A DNA stretch of 64,000 nucleotides from Candidatus Gastranaerophilales bacterium (GTDB taxonomy: Bacteria; Cyanobacteriota; Vampirovibrionia; Gastranaerophilales; Gastranaerophilaceae). Below are positions 1 through 9,106 of this stretch, one piece after another. Below the pieces are notes generated by a model, which did not search any database, was not told the origin of the DNA, and saw only the letters and a program-made list of their open reading frames with translations. Position numbers and translations under genes: made by a program. The DNA is taken from NCBI GenBank assembly GCA_947588745.1, contig CANPYW010000003.1:1-64000 (forward strand), read 5' to 3'. Numbering within the stretch: position 1 is the first letter of the stretch; every line of letters starts with the position of its first letter.

Positions 1-145
1 TCTTTGTATATATATAAAAAAAAATAAGAAAAAATTATTGCTATATTATGTATATATATTTTAAATACAAAATTACACAAATAGCCAGAAACCCAATAAA
101 TAAGATATATTCAGGATATATACTTCAACTTTACAAAAGTTAATA
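1..145. repeat. Left arm of a 145-bp inverted repeat
   Basis: This stretch is the reverse complement of 30515-30659 with 6 mismatches over 145 ungapped positions (left-arm mismatches at 68, 78, 115, 125, 126 and 139). The first 67 bases match exactly. The right arm is the region directly upstream of the coiled-coil gene at 30681. By symmetry a paralogue of that gene probably starts just outside the window and is transcribed leftward. The repeat begins at the first base of the window, so its true left limit is unknown. A small palindrome (AACTTT-ACA-AAAGTT) lies at 126-141. Confidence 0.95.
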
Positions 146-152
146 TATAAAT

Positions 153-181
153 TTGAAAATTCAACAAAAAATTTTTATGCT
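153..181 (+). promoter_or_regulatory. Possible promoter for bioB
   Basis: TTGAAA at 153-158 is followed after 17 bases by TATGCT at 176-181. It lies about 40 bases before the bioB start, just outside the inverted repeat. The match is by eye only; a second TATAAT-like sequence lies at 193-198 without a good -35. Confidence 0.35.
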
Positions 182-218
182 AGCATAATTAATATAATAG
201 TTATAAAGGATTAAATAA

Positions 219-1160
219 ATGACAGATTACAGTAATTATACAAAAGAGGATTATTTAAAACTGTACGATAAACCGTTAGATGAATTAATAAAAATTTCTC
301 ATGAGATAACCGAAGATAATTTTGATAATACTGTTGAAGCTTGCAGTATTATAAGTGCAAAGACAGGGGAATGCGGCGAAAATTGCAAATATTGTGCTCA
401 AAGCAAGCATAATCATGCAAATATCGAATGTCATCCTTTAATGGATACAGAAACAGTAAAAAAAGCAGCAATAAGTGCAAAAGAGAACGGAGCTACAAGA
501 TTTTGTATAGTTACATCCGGCAGAGTTCCCGATAAAAATGATTTTGAAAAAATTATTGAAATGATAAAAGCCGTTGCTTCAATTGACGGATTACATTGCT
601 GTGCTTCATTGGGGCTGTTATCCGAGGAACAAATAAAACGAATTAAAGAAGCAGGGGTTGAAAGATATAATCACAATATAAATACGTCACCAAATTATCA
701 CAAAAATATTTGCACAACTCATAATTTTGATGACAGGGTCAAAACGGTTGAATTAATTAAAAAACACGGAATTGAAGCTTGTACGGGCGTAATTATCGGT
801 ATGGGCGAAACAAGAGAAGACAGAATTGACATGGCATTAGAGTTAAAAAAAATTAACCCTAAAACAGTTCCGATTAATTTTTTAAATCCCATAAAAGGTA
901 CTGCACTTGAAAATTATGAAAATAAAATTAATGAAGAAGAAATTTTAAAAACAATTTGTATTTTCAGAGTTATTTTGCCAAAAGCTCTGCTTAGGTATGC
1001 GGGCGGCAGAACGACCAGATTAAGCAAAGAAAATCAGCAAAGAGGTATAGAAGCAGGTATCAATTCGCTATTGGTCGGTAATTATTTAACAACTACAGGT
1101 TCTAAGCCTGAAGAAGATAAAAAAATCCTTGAAAAAGAAGGTCTTAAACTTTCCGTTTAA
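219..1160 (+). CDS. bioB: Biotin synthase BioB
   Basis: Radical SAM enzyme that inserts sulfur into dethiobiotin, the last step of biotin synthesis, in the cytoplasm. The radical SAM cluster motif C-x3-C-x2-C is at Cys52, Cys56 and Cys59, followed by the family-typical YCAQS. Further on are the GMGE segment and a C-terminal AGGR motif. At 313 residues it is normal length for BioB. The ATG follows an AAAGGA ribosome site. No other biotin gene lies in the window, so the rest of the pathway is elsewhere or dethiobiotin is obtained otherwise. It stands alone, separated from the next gene by a small basic ORF. Confidence 0.95.
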   Translation: MTDYSNYTKEDYLKLYDKPLDELIKISHEITEDNFDNTVEACSIISAKTGECGENCKYCAQSKHNHANIECHPLMDTETVKKAAISAKENGATRFCIVTSGRVPDKNDFEKIIEMIKAVASIDGLHCCASLGLLSEEQIKRIKEAGVERYNHNINTSPNYHKNICTTHNFDDRVKTVELIKKHGIEACTGVIIGMGETREDRIDMALELKKINPKTVPINFLNPIKGTALENYENKINEEEILKTICIFRVILPKALLRYAGGRTTRLSKENQQRGIEAGINSLLVGNYLTTTGSKPEEDKKILEKEGLKLSV

Positions 1161-1203
1161 TATTTATTGGCAATTTTTTTAAAAATATGCTTTTATATTA
1201 AAT

Positions 1204-1368
1204 ATGAAAGAAGATAAAATTATCAAAACTGATAAAAAGCTGGAAAATGATGTTAAAAAACCCGATAAACAAGGTTTTTTGCATACTAATCCTTTGCTTA
1301 AGAAAAAATTTGTTGCAAATATAATAAACAACAAAAAGAAATTCTCGTTAAAAGATTTATTCAGATAA
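1204..1368 (+). CDS. Small basic protein, 54 aa, unknown
   Basis: An open frame of 54 codons lies between bioB and prmC. The product is very lysine-rich, with no cysteine, no membrane segment and no motif I recognise. It ends in KFSLKDLFR. There is no clear ribosome site before the ATG, which lowers confidence. It is listed because it fills the gap between two same-strand genes without overlap and keeps the codon character of its neighbours. It may be a real small protein or chance. Confidence 0.4.
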   Translation: MKEDKIIKTDKKLENDVKKPDKQGFLHTNPLLKKKFVANIINNKKKFSLKDLFR

Positions 1369-1403
1369 CTGTTTTTTAAAAAAACTTGTTGTAAAATGAA
1401 TAT

Positions 1404-2240
1404 ATGTATAATAGACAGTTTATTAATTTATATAAAAACAGAGGCTTTAGTTTTGAAGATGCAAAATCAGAAATTGATTTTGCATTAGATGTTTTATTCG
1501 GTTACAAATATAATGATTTTTTGCTTGGCAAGCCGATTGAAAAATGGCAGGCAGAAAAATTAAAAAAAATTTTTGAAGAAAGGACACTAACTCATCGCCC
1601 CATTCAACAAATTATCGGGCAGGCGTTTTTTTTCGGCAGAAAGTTTTTTGTTGATAATTCAACGTTAATCCCCCGCCCCGAAACGGAACTGCTTGCAGAA
1701 GAAGCTGTCAATATATTAAAGAATTTCCCCGAAGCCGAAATTTTGGATATCGGTACAGGTACGGGGTGCATTCCGATTACTATATATTTGGAATTAAATA
1801 ATAATGTTAAAATTGATGCAGTCGATATATCATCTCAAACACTTGAAACAGCCGGAAAAAACAAGTTATTTCATAATATATTTAACGGAATAGAGTTTAT
1901 AAAATCCGATTTATTTGAAAATGTTGAGTGTAAATATGACGTTATAATTTCAAATCCCCCGTATATACCTCTTAAAATAAAAGATACGTTAGATGTTGAA
2001 GTTAAAGACTTTGAGCCATATAATGCATTATTTACTAACGATGATTTAGGAATAGAGTTCTATATTAAAATTATAGATAAAGTCAGAGATTATTTAAAAG
2101 ATAACGGATATGTTCTTTTTGAACTGGGGATAAATCAAGGTGGTGCTGTTAAAAATTATTTGGAAGAGAACAATTTTAAAAATATAAAATTAATCAAAGA
2201 CTTAAATTCGATTGACAGAGTAATAATTTTTCAAAAATGA
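1404..2240 (+). CDS. prmC: Release-factor glutamine methyltransferase PrmC
   Basis: Methylates the glutamine of the GGQ motif in peptide-chain release factors, using S-adenosylmethionine. The 278-residue product has an N-terminal helical domain, the SAM-binding motif DIGTGTG at 115-121, and the signature NPPY at 184-187 that binds the substrate glutamine. The segment LIPRPETE at about 88-95 is also typical. The ATG has no visible Shine-Dalgarno sequence and lies a few bases after a TAAAAT box, so a very short leader is possible. The release factor gene prfA, a frequent partner, is not adjacent. Confidence 0.93.
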   Translation: MYNRQFINLYKNRGFSFEDAKSEIDFALDVLFGYKYNDFLLGKPIEKWQAEKLKKIFEERTLTHRPIQQIIGQAFFFGRKFFVDNSTLIPRPETELLAEEAVNILKNFPEAEILDIGTGTGCIPITIYLELNNNVKIDAVDISSQTLETAGKNKLFHNIFNGIEFIKSDLFENVECKYDVIISNPPYIPLKIKDTLDVEVKDFEPYNALFTNDDLGIEFYIKIIDKVRDYLKDNGYVLFELGINQGGAVKNYLEENNFKNIKLIKDLNSIDRVIIFQK

Positions 2241-2253
2241 AATAATATCTTAA

Positions 2254-2282
2254 TTGATAAATGCTGAAATTTATATTAAAAT
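2254..2282 (+). promoter_or_regulatory. Likely promoter for rubrerythrin
   Basis: TTGATA (2254-2259), a 17-base spacer and TAAAAT (2277-2282) sit 34 bases before the rubrerythrin ATG. The hexamers and spacing fit a sigma-70-type promoter. Read by eye. Confidence 0.5.
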
Positions 2283-2315
2283 TAACATGTTGTATGAAAA
2301 AAGAAAGAGGAAATT

Positions 2316-2861
2316 ATGGCAAAATTTGTTTGCAGTGTTTGTGGCTATACGGTAGAAGCCGATAAAGCTCCCGAAAAATGTCCGTTATGCGGTGTAAGCT
2401 CGGATAAATTCAATAAAGTTGATTCCGAAGCTAAATTAAATTGGGTAACGGAACACGTAATCGGTGTTGCAAAAGGTGTTGATACAGAAGTATTAAAAGG
2501 TTTGAAAGACCACTTTACCGGCGAATGTACCGAGGTAGGTATGTATTTGGCCATGAGCAGACAAGCCGAAAGAGAAGGATATCCCGAAGTAGCTGAAGCT
2601 TATAAAAGATATGCATTTGAAGAAGCTGAACATGCTGCTAAGTTTGCTGAATTATTGGGTGAAGTTGTCACCGATTCGACAAAGAAAAATCTTGAAATGA
2701 GAGCTGAAGCTGAAGCAGGTGCTTGTGCCGCAAAAATGGAAATCGCTAAAAGAGCTAAAGAACTCGGTTATGATGCAATTCACGATACAGTTCATGAAAT
2801 GGCAAAAGATGAAGCACGTCATGGTCAAGGCTTCCAAGGTTTATTAAAAAGATTATTTTAA
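2316..2861 (+). CDS. Reverse rubrerythrin (rubredoxin domain first)
   Basis: Non-haem iron protein that reduces hydrogen peroxide in anaerobes, protecting against oxygen. The rubredoxin domain is N-terminal, with CxxC pairs Cys6/Cys9 and Cys22/Cys25. A ferritin-like diiron domain follows with E-x-x-H type ligands around 102-106 and 165-169. This domain order is the reverse of classical rubrerythrin and is known from clostridia and other strict anaerobes. Length is 181 residues. The ATG follows an AGAGGA site. It has its own promoter-like sequence and terminator, so it is probably a single-gene transcript. Confidence 0.93.
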   Translation: MAKFVCSVCGYTVEADKAPEKCPLCGVSSDKFNKVDSEAKLNWVTEHVIGVAKGVDTEVLKGLKDHFTGECTEVGMYLAMSRQAEREGYPEVAEAYKRYAFEEAEHAAKFAELLGEVVTDSTKKNLEMRAEAEAGACAAKMEIAKRAKELGYDAIHDTVHEMAKDEARHGQGFQGLLKRLF

Positions 2862-2880
2862 TAAACTCAAACAATAAATA

Positions 2881-2910
2881 AAAAACGGAGCTTATTAGCT
2901 CCGTTTTTTT
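2881..2910. terminator. Bidirectional intrinsic terminator
   Basis: An 8-base GC-containing stem (ACGGAGCT / AGCTCCGT) with a 4-base loop is flanked by an A run on one side and a T run on the other. It lies between convergent rubrerythrin and the GH57 gene and can serve both. Confidence 0.85.
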
Positions 2911-5425
2911 ATTTCTTTAAACTTTGTGCTGTCAGTTTTAAAATAGAGTTTTTATAAAAATCGGTATTTATATTTAAGTATTCACCAAGAACAAGCAGAG
3001 AGAATAAAAACTCTCTTATTTCTTCAATATTATCTTTAGAATTAACAACTTTATCCAAAAGATTAGTGAATTTAGTATAAATTTTATTAAAATACATATT
3101 TTGAGCCTCGGCAATATCAACCTTAAGGTCTAATTTTCCTGCGTATTCAAACAATTTTAATATTTGTTCCAAACGCTGGATTTCAAAATTATTAATAAAA
3201 TTATATATAGATATTTGAATTTCTTTAGAAAATACATTGCTGACTTTTGTTTTATCTATAGAAAGCTGAAACTTATTAGCTTCATCCAAAATATCTTTTG
3301 CCTTTAAAAACAATTCTTCATCAATAATATTAGGTGAAGATTTGTATAGGGCATTAAAGTCCTCCGTTAATGTATATTGTGCAGCAAGTTTATATGAAAT
3401 AGGAACATTAATACCTAACGATATCAATTGGACAATGGAATTCTTACCTTCATTATAAATTTCCCTGTATGTATTAGAAAATTTACTCAATTTATCTTGA
3501 AGTGAAGTCAATAAAATTTTACTTCTTACTTCAAGTAAAATATCTTTAAGAGTAAAGTATTCGTTACCGAATATATTGTCCATAAACCTTATGATTTCTG
3601 TTAATGGCATATAAAGATAAGTATCAATAAGTTTGTTTGATATATCAACGATATTTTCGGAGTCATCATAACGTTTTATCGCACAATGGAAATCACCTTC
3701 GGCAAATTGAAGAGAAGTAAAGAAAAAGTCATATTTTTCAAGCGTAATTTGTGATTCTATTTCAATTCGGCCCAAAGATAAACACGTTGTTCCGTTAGAA
3801 AGCTTTTTGTAAAAATGCTTCTTAATGTTGTAGCAAAACATTGTATCTCTGTTTTTATATTCATCATATTGAGCGGCAATAGCCCATAAAGCGGCAAGTT
3901 TTTTAACGGATATTACGGAAGGTTTAACAAATCTTTCATAAACATCTTTTCCTGAACCAAAGCCAGGTATATTGCTGTTTGCCCTTGATAAAATTTGTAA
4001 AAAATCCTTTTCAATATCTTTATGAGAAAAATAAGAAGCAAGCTGCATGGCACGTGCTGCATATTTCATAATTTGTGTTGTTTCAATTCCGGAAATTTCA
4101 GAGAAGAACCAACCGCAGCTTGTATACATTAATAAAGCTTGTCTTTGCATTTCAAGAAGCTTTAAGGCTTTTACCATATCCGGTTTTTCAAGTTTATATT
4201 TTTGATTTTGTTCAAAAAATTTATTTATATTGGTAATGGAACGGTTTAAAATAACATCAATATAGTTATTTCTGGCTTTCCAAACATCTTCAAAGTATAA
4301 AGAAGCATTTTCTTCATATATTTTAATAAGCTCATCTCTTAAGTAATCAAGAGCTTCTCTTAACGGTTTTCTCCATTTCTGGTTCCAACCGTGACCTCCG
4401 CCGGTTGAACATCCGCAATCATCGCACCACCTGCCCACTCCGTGAGCACAACTCCAAGAAGATACATCTTTAATATCCGCTTCATACTGCGGCGGTTCAA
4501 GTTCCAAATAATTAGCATAGTTTGTTATAATAAAACCTTCATCCTCAGCACGAATTTTAAGAATATAAGAAAGTGCCATATCGCCGAATTTTGTATGATG
4601 ACCGTAACTTTCACCATCCGTTGCTATATGAACAAGTTGATTATAATCTCTTAAATCTGAAATACCTTCTTTTAAACGATTGATAAACTTATTTCCATCC
4701 GTCAGCAGCTCGTCAAAAGCGACCGATTTTGAAATGGAGCCGTCATAGAAAAATAAATCAATATACTTTGATTTATCAGATTTTAAATAATATCTGTAAG
4801 CCCTGGCAGGGTCAATATTCCCCCAGCTTACATCTGTCCATTCATCATTAGAATTCAGTTTTCTTATACTTTTAGCCTGATGAGGCGAAAGAATTGTAAA
4901 TTTAATTCCACAATCAACCAAAGCTTCAAGTGTTGCATCATCACAAGCTGTTTCAGCAAGCCACATTCCTTCAGGCTTACGGCCGAAGCGGTATTGAAAA
5001 TCTTTTATTCCCCATAATATTTGAGTATATTTATCATTACGATTTGCAAGGGGCATAATTATGTGATTGTAGACTTGAGCTATAGCATTACCATGCCCGT
5101 TGTTACGCTTTGCACTTTCTATATCCGCTTTAATAATTCGGTCATAAGTGTATGGGGAATGCTTTTCCATCCATGAAAGAAGTGTCGGCCCGAAATTAAA
5201 ACTAATGTATTGATAATTGTTAACAATATCCATTATTTTATTTTCATTTGTAACAATTTTGGATACAGAATTGGGGGTATAGCATTCGGATGTAACCCTT
5301 TCATTCCAGTCATGAGAAGGTAAAGCACTATCTTGAACTTCAACATATTCAAGCCATGGATTTTCACGAGGCGGTTGATAGAAATGTCCATGAATAGTTA
5401 TATATACTTTTTTATTATCTGCCAC
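2909..5425 (-). CDS. GH57-family protein with DUF3536 domain
   Basis: An 838-residue member of the glycoside hydrolase family 57 / DUF3536 type, probably acting on alpha-glucans in the cytoplasm. The start (YITIHGHFYQPPR) is the classical GH57 opening. WLAE near residue 157 fits the catalytic-glutamate region, and TDGESYGHH fits the later conserved acid region. A CDDCGCSTGG segment and the long helical C-terminal part are typical of the DUF3536 branch seen in cyanobacteria and deltaproteobacteria. The start codon is GTG with an AGGAG site seven bases upstream. The true substrate is not determined by the sequence. Confidence 0.85.
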   Translation of the reverse strand: MADNKKVYITIHGHFYQPPRENPWLEYVEVQDSALPSHDWNERVTSECYTPNSVSKIVTNENKIMDIVNNYQYISFNFGPTLLSWMEKHSPYTYDRIIKADIESAKRNNGHGNAIAQVYNHIIMPLANRNDKYTQILWGIKDFQYRFGRKPEGMWLAETACDDATLEALVDCGIKFTILSPHQAKSIRKLNSNDEWTDVSWGNIDPARAYRYYLKSDKSKYIDLFFYDGSISKSVAFDELLTDGNKFINRLKEGISDLRDYNQLVHIATDGESYGHHTKFGDMALSYILKIRAEDEGFIITNYANYLELEPPQYEADIKDVSSWSCAHGVGRWCDDCGCSTGGGHGWNQKWRKPLREALDYLRDELIKIYEENASLYFEDVWKARNNYIDVILNRSITNINKFFEQNQKYKLEKPDMVKALKLLEMQRQALLMYTSCGWFFSEISGIETTQIMKYAARAMQLASYFSHKDIEKDFLQILSRANSNIPGFGSGKDVYERFVKPSVISVKKLAALWAIAAQYDEYKNRDTMFCYNIKKHFYKKLSNGTTCLSLGRIEIESQITLEKYDFFFTSLQFAEGDFHCAIKRYDDSENIVDISNKLIDTYLYMPLTEIIRFMDNIFGNEYFTLKDILLEVRSKILLTSLQDKLSKFSNTYREIYNEGKNSIVQLISLGINVPISYKLAAQYTLTEDFNALYKSSPNIIDEELFLKAKDILDEANKFQLSIDKTKVSNVFSKEIQISIYNFINNFEIQRLEQILKLFEYAGKLDLKVDIAEAQNMYFNKIYTKFTNLLDKVVNSKDNIEEIREFLFSLLVLGEYLNINTDFYKNSILKLTAQSLKK

Positions 5426-5451
5426 AATGCTCTCCTGATTATAATTGTAAC

Positions 5452-5961
5452 TTATTTTGAATTATTATCTTCTTTATCAGATTTTTTTACCACCGATAAA
5501 CTTGTAATATCAACCCAAGGGTCACCAAGTGCCGCAGAGAAAACAGTTCCTGATATTTTTATTTTATCTCCGCTTTCTAAATCAGCGAATTTTTCAGCTG
5601 TTTCACGTTTTATAAATAATTTCATTTCAGAAAGAGGAATAACATGGTCAGAAACATCATCTCTTTTAATTAAAACACCAATGTATTTTGCACTATCTCT
5701 GAATGCCGGTTTATAATCCAACCCCAATGCGGAATAACTAATAAAATCAGCCTCGAACGTAATAGTTTTATTCAAATACTGTTGAGGGCAATTAACAACT
5801 GTAACAGGCGATACAAAGGCAGAATTCGGCAGAGAAGCGGCAGGCTTAACTGGGGCATTTACCGCAGCATAAAGACTATTAAAATCAGTATTTACAGCCG
5901 AAAACAATAAAAACGGCAATATAAAAATCAATTTATAAAGTTTTTTACAATTACTATTCAT
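5452..5961 (-). CDS. Secreted protein of unknown function with OB-like domain
   Basis: A 169-residue protein with an N-terminal signal peptide (basic start, hydrophobic stretch about 9-25). After a Pro/Ala-rich linker comes a roughly 100-residue beta-rich domain. Its phrases 'TITFEADFISYSALG', 'GDKIKISGTVFSA' and 'DPWVDITSL' resemble OB-fold or nucleic-acid/ligand-binding domains of exported proteins. I do not recognise a named family. It ends 26 bases before the GH57 start on the same strand and may be cotranscribed with it. Location is probably periplasmic. Confidence 0.7.
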   Translation of the reverse strand: MNSNCKKLYKLIFILPFLLFSAVNTDFNSLYAAVNAPVKPAASLPNSAFVSPVTVVNCPQQYLNKTITFEADFISYSALGLDYKPAFRDSAKYIGVLIKRDDVSDHVIPLSEMKLFIKRETAEKFADLESGDKIKISGTVFSAALGDPWVDITSLSVVKKSDKEDNNSK

Positions 5962-6044
5962 AATAAACCTCTAATTAATAATTTTAACAACTTAAATATA
6001 TATTATCATATAAGTCTTGTTTTTTCATACATTTTTAAATCGGA

Positions 6045-6125
6045 ATAGACTGAAACAATTTTGCCGAACAAAAATAAATACTTTTTCGCAACCCCGAAAC
6101 AAAGTGTTCGTGTGTTTCAGTCTAT
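6045..6125. repeat. Nested inverted repeat upstream of the aminotransferase gene
   Basis: A perfect 13-base inverted repeat (ATAGACTGAAACA at 6045-6057, TGTTTCAGTCTAT at 6113-6125) encloses a second pair (CGAACA 6065-6070 / TGTTCG 6105-6110). It sits in a 287-base gene-free stretch between divergent genes, and no coding frame is visible. It could be a structured RNA, an operator pair or a remnant of a small mobile element. The rest of the gap shows only AT-rich promoter-like DNA. Confidence 0.6.
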
Positions 6126-6248
6126 ATATAAAGTATGACAATTTTCGTTTTATTTATCATTGAACAAAAGTATAATATTAAGATTATATAAAGGTATGAA
6201 TATTGTATGTTACACTATAATTAATAGGTAGTTATCGGAGGAGTAAAA

Positions 6249-7367
6249 ATGATACCTGTTTTAGATACAAAAAGACAATATGAAAAAATAGGAAAAGAAA
6301 TTGAAAAAGAAGTTATTGAAGTTCTTGCTTCGGGGGCATATATTTTAGGAAAACACAATAAAGCTCTCCAAACGGAATTTGCAGATTATGTGGGAACTAA
6401 ATATTCCGTCGGCTTAAATTCGGGAACTGATGCACTTCATTTAGCACTCAGGGCATTAAATATCGGAAAGGGAGATGAAGTTATTACAACTCCGTTTACA
6501 TTTGTTGCAACAGCAAGTGCAATAGGCCTAGCTGGTGCAACGCCCGTATTTGTTGATATTAATCCCGACACATTTAATATTGATGCAAATAAAATTGAAG
6601 CGGCAATAACTTCAAAAACAAAAGCAATTATTCCTGTTCATTTGTACGGACAATCCGCAGAAATGGATAAAATTATGGATATAGCAAAACGCCATAATCT
6701 TAGAGTAGTAGAAGATTGCTGTCAGGCAATAGGTGCTGAATTTAAAGGGCAAAAAGTCGGTTCATCCGGTGATTTCGGATGTTTTAGTTTCTATCCAACC
6801 AAAAATTTAGGCGGTATGGGTGATGGCGGTATGATTACCTGCAATGACGAAAAATTATATAATAGGATTTTAGCTTTAAGAAATCATGGCGGTGCAATAC
6901 GTTATTATCATGACGAATTAGGTGTAAATTCAAGATTGGATGAAATTCAGGCTGCTATTATAAGGGTAAAACTTAATTATATTGATACTTGGAATAAACA
7001 AAGACGTGAAAATGCATACAGATACAATGAATTGTTCTCTAAATATCCCGAAATCATAACACCAAAAGAAGCCGATAATACTTATGCAGTTTATCATCAA
7101 TATACAATCAGAATTCAACACCGTAACGAAGTACATAAATTGCTTCAAGAAAACGGTATCGGAGCTATGATTTATTATCCGGTTCCTTTGCATTTACAAA
7201 AATTACACAAAGAACTCGGATATAAAGAAGGAGATTTCCCTTGTACAGAAAAAGATACACAGCTTGTATTATCACTTCCGATGTTCCCGGAAATAACGGA
7301 AGAAGAACAAAAAACTGTAGTCAATACAGTTGTTAAATGTTTAAATATGACGAAACAAGCCGTATAA
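6249..7367 (+). CDS. DegT/DnrJ/EryC1/StrS-family sugar aminotransferase
   Basis: PLP-dependent enzyme that transfers an amino group to a nucleotide-linked keto sugar, for surface polysaccharide or LPS synthesis. The 372-residue protein shows NSGTDAL near 57-63 (cofactor phosphate site), HLYGQ at 131-135, VEDCCQA at 154-160, and the PLP lysine Lys185 in SFYPTKNLGG. The ATG has a strong GGAGGAG site. No nucleotide-sugar dehydratase or other pathway gene is adjacent, so the exact sugar is not known. It has its own downstream terminator. Confidence 0.92.
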   Translation: MIPVLDTKRQYEKIGKEIEKEVIEVLASGAYILGKHNKALQTEFADYVGTKYSVGLNSGTDALHLALRALNIGKGDEVITTPFTFVATASAIGLAGATPVFVDINPDTFNIDANKIEAAITSKTKAIIPVHLYGQSAEMDKIMDIAKRHNLRVVEDCCQAIGAEFKGQKVGSSGDFGCFSFYPTKNLGGMGDGGMITCNDEKLYNRILALRNHGGAIRYYHDELGVNSRLDEIQAAIIRVKLNYIDTWNKQRRENAYRYNELFSKYPEIITPKEADNTYAVYHQYTIRIQHRNEVHKLLQENGIGAMIYYPVPLHLQKLHKELGYKEGDFPCTEKDTQLVLSLPMFPEITEEEQKTVVNTVVKCLNMTKQAV

Positions 7368-7380
7368 TAAAAATAAACCA

Positions 7381-7410
7381 AAAGAACCGCTTAATTGCGG
7401 TTCTTTTTTT
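7381..7410 (+). terminator. Intrinsic terminator after the aminotransferase gene
   Basis: Stem AAGAACCGC / GCGGTTCTT with a 6-base loop, followed by a T run. Confidence 0.85.
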
Positions 7411-7455
7411 ATGCGGAAAATTTTTGTTGTACAATAAGAAAAAAGCGGTTAAATT

Positions 7456-8100
7456 ATGATAAAAGAAATAAAATCCGTATACACAAAAGAAAAAAGAAAA
7501 ATAACTTTATTTGAAACGGATAATACCATATATGATAAGAAGGTATTAATAATCGGTGTTTTTCATGGCGAAGAGCCGCAGGGAGAGTATTTAATTAACA
7601 AATTTCTTGAAACAAAACCCGATAATTTAAAAAACAAGTTGTATATAATTCCATGTTTAAATCCCGACGGGAAAGTCAAAAATCAAAGGCAAAATTCAAA
7701 CGGTATTGATTTAAACAGAAATTTTCCGACTAAAAATTGGGAAATAACAACAAAAAAAGATTATTTCGGAGGAAATGAACCTGCAAGCGAAATTGAAACA
7801 AAATTCCTGATTGATGTTTTGAAAAATTGTAAACCCGATATCATATTATCTCTGCACGCTCCATTTAAAGTCGTAAATTATGACGGCCCCGCAGAACAAG
7901 CCGCAAACAGAATATCAGAAATAACAGGTTATCCCGTAAAAAGTGATATCGGCTATCCTACCCCGGGAAGCTTCGGTAATTATGCAGGGGTTGAAAGAAA
8001 TCTTCCCGTAATAACACTTGAATTACCGGAAGATGAAACGAACGAACGGTTATGGGAAGAAAATAAACGTGTATTTGAATATTTGGCAAACGAATACTAA
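7456..8100 (+). CDS. M14-family murein peptide amidase-like carboxypeptidase
   Basis: Zinc carboxypeptidase of the M14 family, closest in layout to MpaA, which cleaves the gamma-D-Glu-Dap bond in peptidoglycan peptides. Zinc ligands appear as His37 and Glu40 (HGEE) and His134 (SLHAP). The substrate-binding NPDG (69-72) and DLNRNF (85-90) are present, with the catalytic Glu189 in TLELPED. At 214 residues it is compact and has no signal peptide, consistent with cytoplasmic recycling of wall peptides. It is transcribed alone between a terminator and fabI. Confidence 0.85.
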   Translation: MIKEIKSVYTKEKRKITLFETDNTIYDKKVLIIGVFHGEEPQGEYLINKFLETKPDNLKNKLYIIPCLNPDGKVKNQRQNSNGIDLNRNFPTKNWEITTKKDYFGGNEPASEIETKFLIDVLKNCKPDIILSLHAPFKVVNYDGPAEQAANRISEITGYPVKSDIGYPTPGSFGNYAGVERNLPVITLELPEDETNERLWEENKRVFEYLANEY

Positions 8101-8188
8101 GAATATTAACAAAGTTGTATATTTTATATTTTTATAATAATAATATTAAGAGGTTAAAAGATAGTTATTAGTAAAAGAGGTGTATAAA

Positions 8189-8986
8189 ATGAAATTAATG
8201 GAAGGCAAAAGAGGGGTTATTTTTGGTGTTTCCAACACGCATGGTATAGCATACGGAATAGCTAAACAATTATTTGAAGCAGGTGCCGAAATTGCATTTA
8301 CTTATGCAGGTGAAGTTATGGAAAAAAGAGTACGCCCGATTGCCGAATCTATGAATGCGAAAGTCATAATGTCTTGTGACGTAACAAAAGAAGATGAAGT
8401 AAAAGCGGTATTTGCTCAGCTAGAAAAGACATACGGAAAGATAGATTTTGTTGTTCACGCCGTAGCATTTGCAAACAGAGAAGATTTGACGGGTGATTTT
8501 ATTAATACCTCAAAAGAAGGCTGGGATTTAGCTATGGGTGTTAGTGCTTATTCACTTGTTTCTTTGGCTCGTAATGCTCAGCCGATAATGAACGAACAAG
8601 GTTCAATTCTTGCTTTAACATATCTTGGCGGCGAAAAAGTAGTTGCAAATTATAACATTATGGGTGTCGCTAAGGCTGCATTGGAATCATCCGCAAGATA
8701 TTTGGCAGATAATTTAGGTAAATACGGTATTAGAGTTAACTGTATATCCGCAGGTGCAGTAAAAACTTTGGCAGCTTCGGGCATTGACGGATTTGGGAAA
8801 ATGCTTAAAGCAGCTGTCGCCAAAGCTCCTTTAAAACGCAATGTTGCACTTGAAGATGTTGGGAAAACCGGGTTATACTTATTATCAGATTTATCATCCG
8901 GTGTAACTGGCGAAATTATTCATGTTGACTGCGGATGTCACTGTGTATATGCTTCAAAAGAAGAAATGGACTTAATTACCAGATAA
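8189..8986 (+). CDS. fabI: Enoyl-[acyl-carrier-protein] reductase FabI
   Basis: NADH-dependent last step of each fatty-acid elongation round. The 265-residue protein has the FabI-type nucleotide motif (GVSNTHGIAYG at 13-23) and the catalytic pair Tyr155-x6-Lys162. The C-terminal part (GVTGEIIHVDCG) is typical. A GTG nine bases upstream is in frame, but AAGAGGTG is the likely ribosome site for the ATG chosen here. No other fatty-acid gene is in the window. Confidence 0.93.
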   Translation: MKLMEGKRGVIFGVSNTHGIAYGIAKQLFEAGAEIAFTYAGEVMEKRVRPIAESMNAKVIMSCDVTKEDEVKAVFAQLEKTYGKIDFVVHAVAFANREDLTGDFINTSKEGWDLAMGVSAYSLVSLARNAQPIMNEQGSILALTYLGGEKVVANYNIMGVAKAALESSARYLADNLGKYGIRVNCISAGAVKTLAASGIDGFGKMLKAAVAKAPLKRNVALEDVGKTGLYLLSDLSSGVTGEIIHVDCGCHCVYASKEEMDLITR

Positions 8987-9008
8987 TTCACTTATTAATT
9001 ATAATTAC

Positions 9009-9041
9009 AAAAAACAGAATATTAAGTTATTCTGTTTTTTT
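9009..9041 (+). terminator. Intrinsic terminator after fabI
   Basis: A-rich strand, stem ACAGAAT / ATTCTGT, 8-base loop, then a T run. It lies directly downstream of fabI. Confidence 0.75.
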
Positions 9042-9106
9042 ACGTTTAAAATTTTAAAAAAAATGGCATAATAAAAATGTTCAGACAGAAGAAAAGGAAA
9101 TTTATT

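Noticed and set aside
1-145. Inverted repeat considered as the ends of an insertion sequence
   Set aside because: There is no transposase within the 30 kb, the arms are promoter-leader DNA of a gene, and no target-site duplication could be checked at the left edge.
5333-5716. 127-codon plus-strand frame across the GH57 and secreted-protein genes
   Set aside because: It overlaps two well-supported minus-strand genes and shows no family features.
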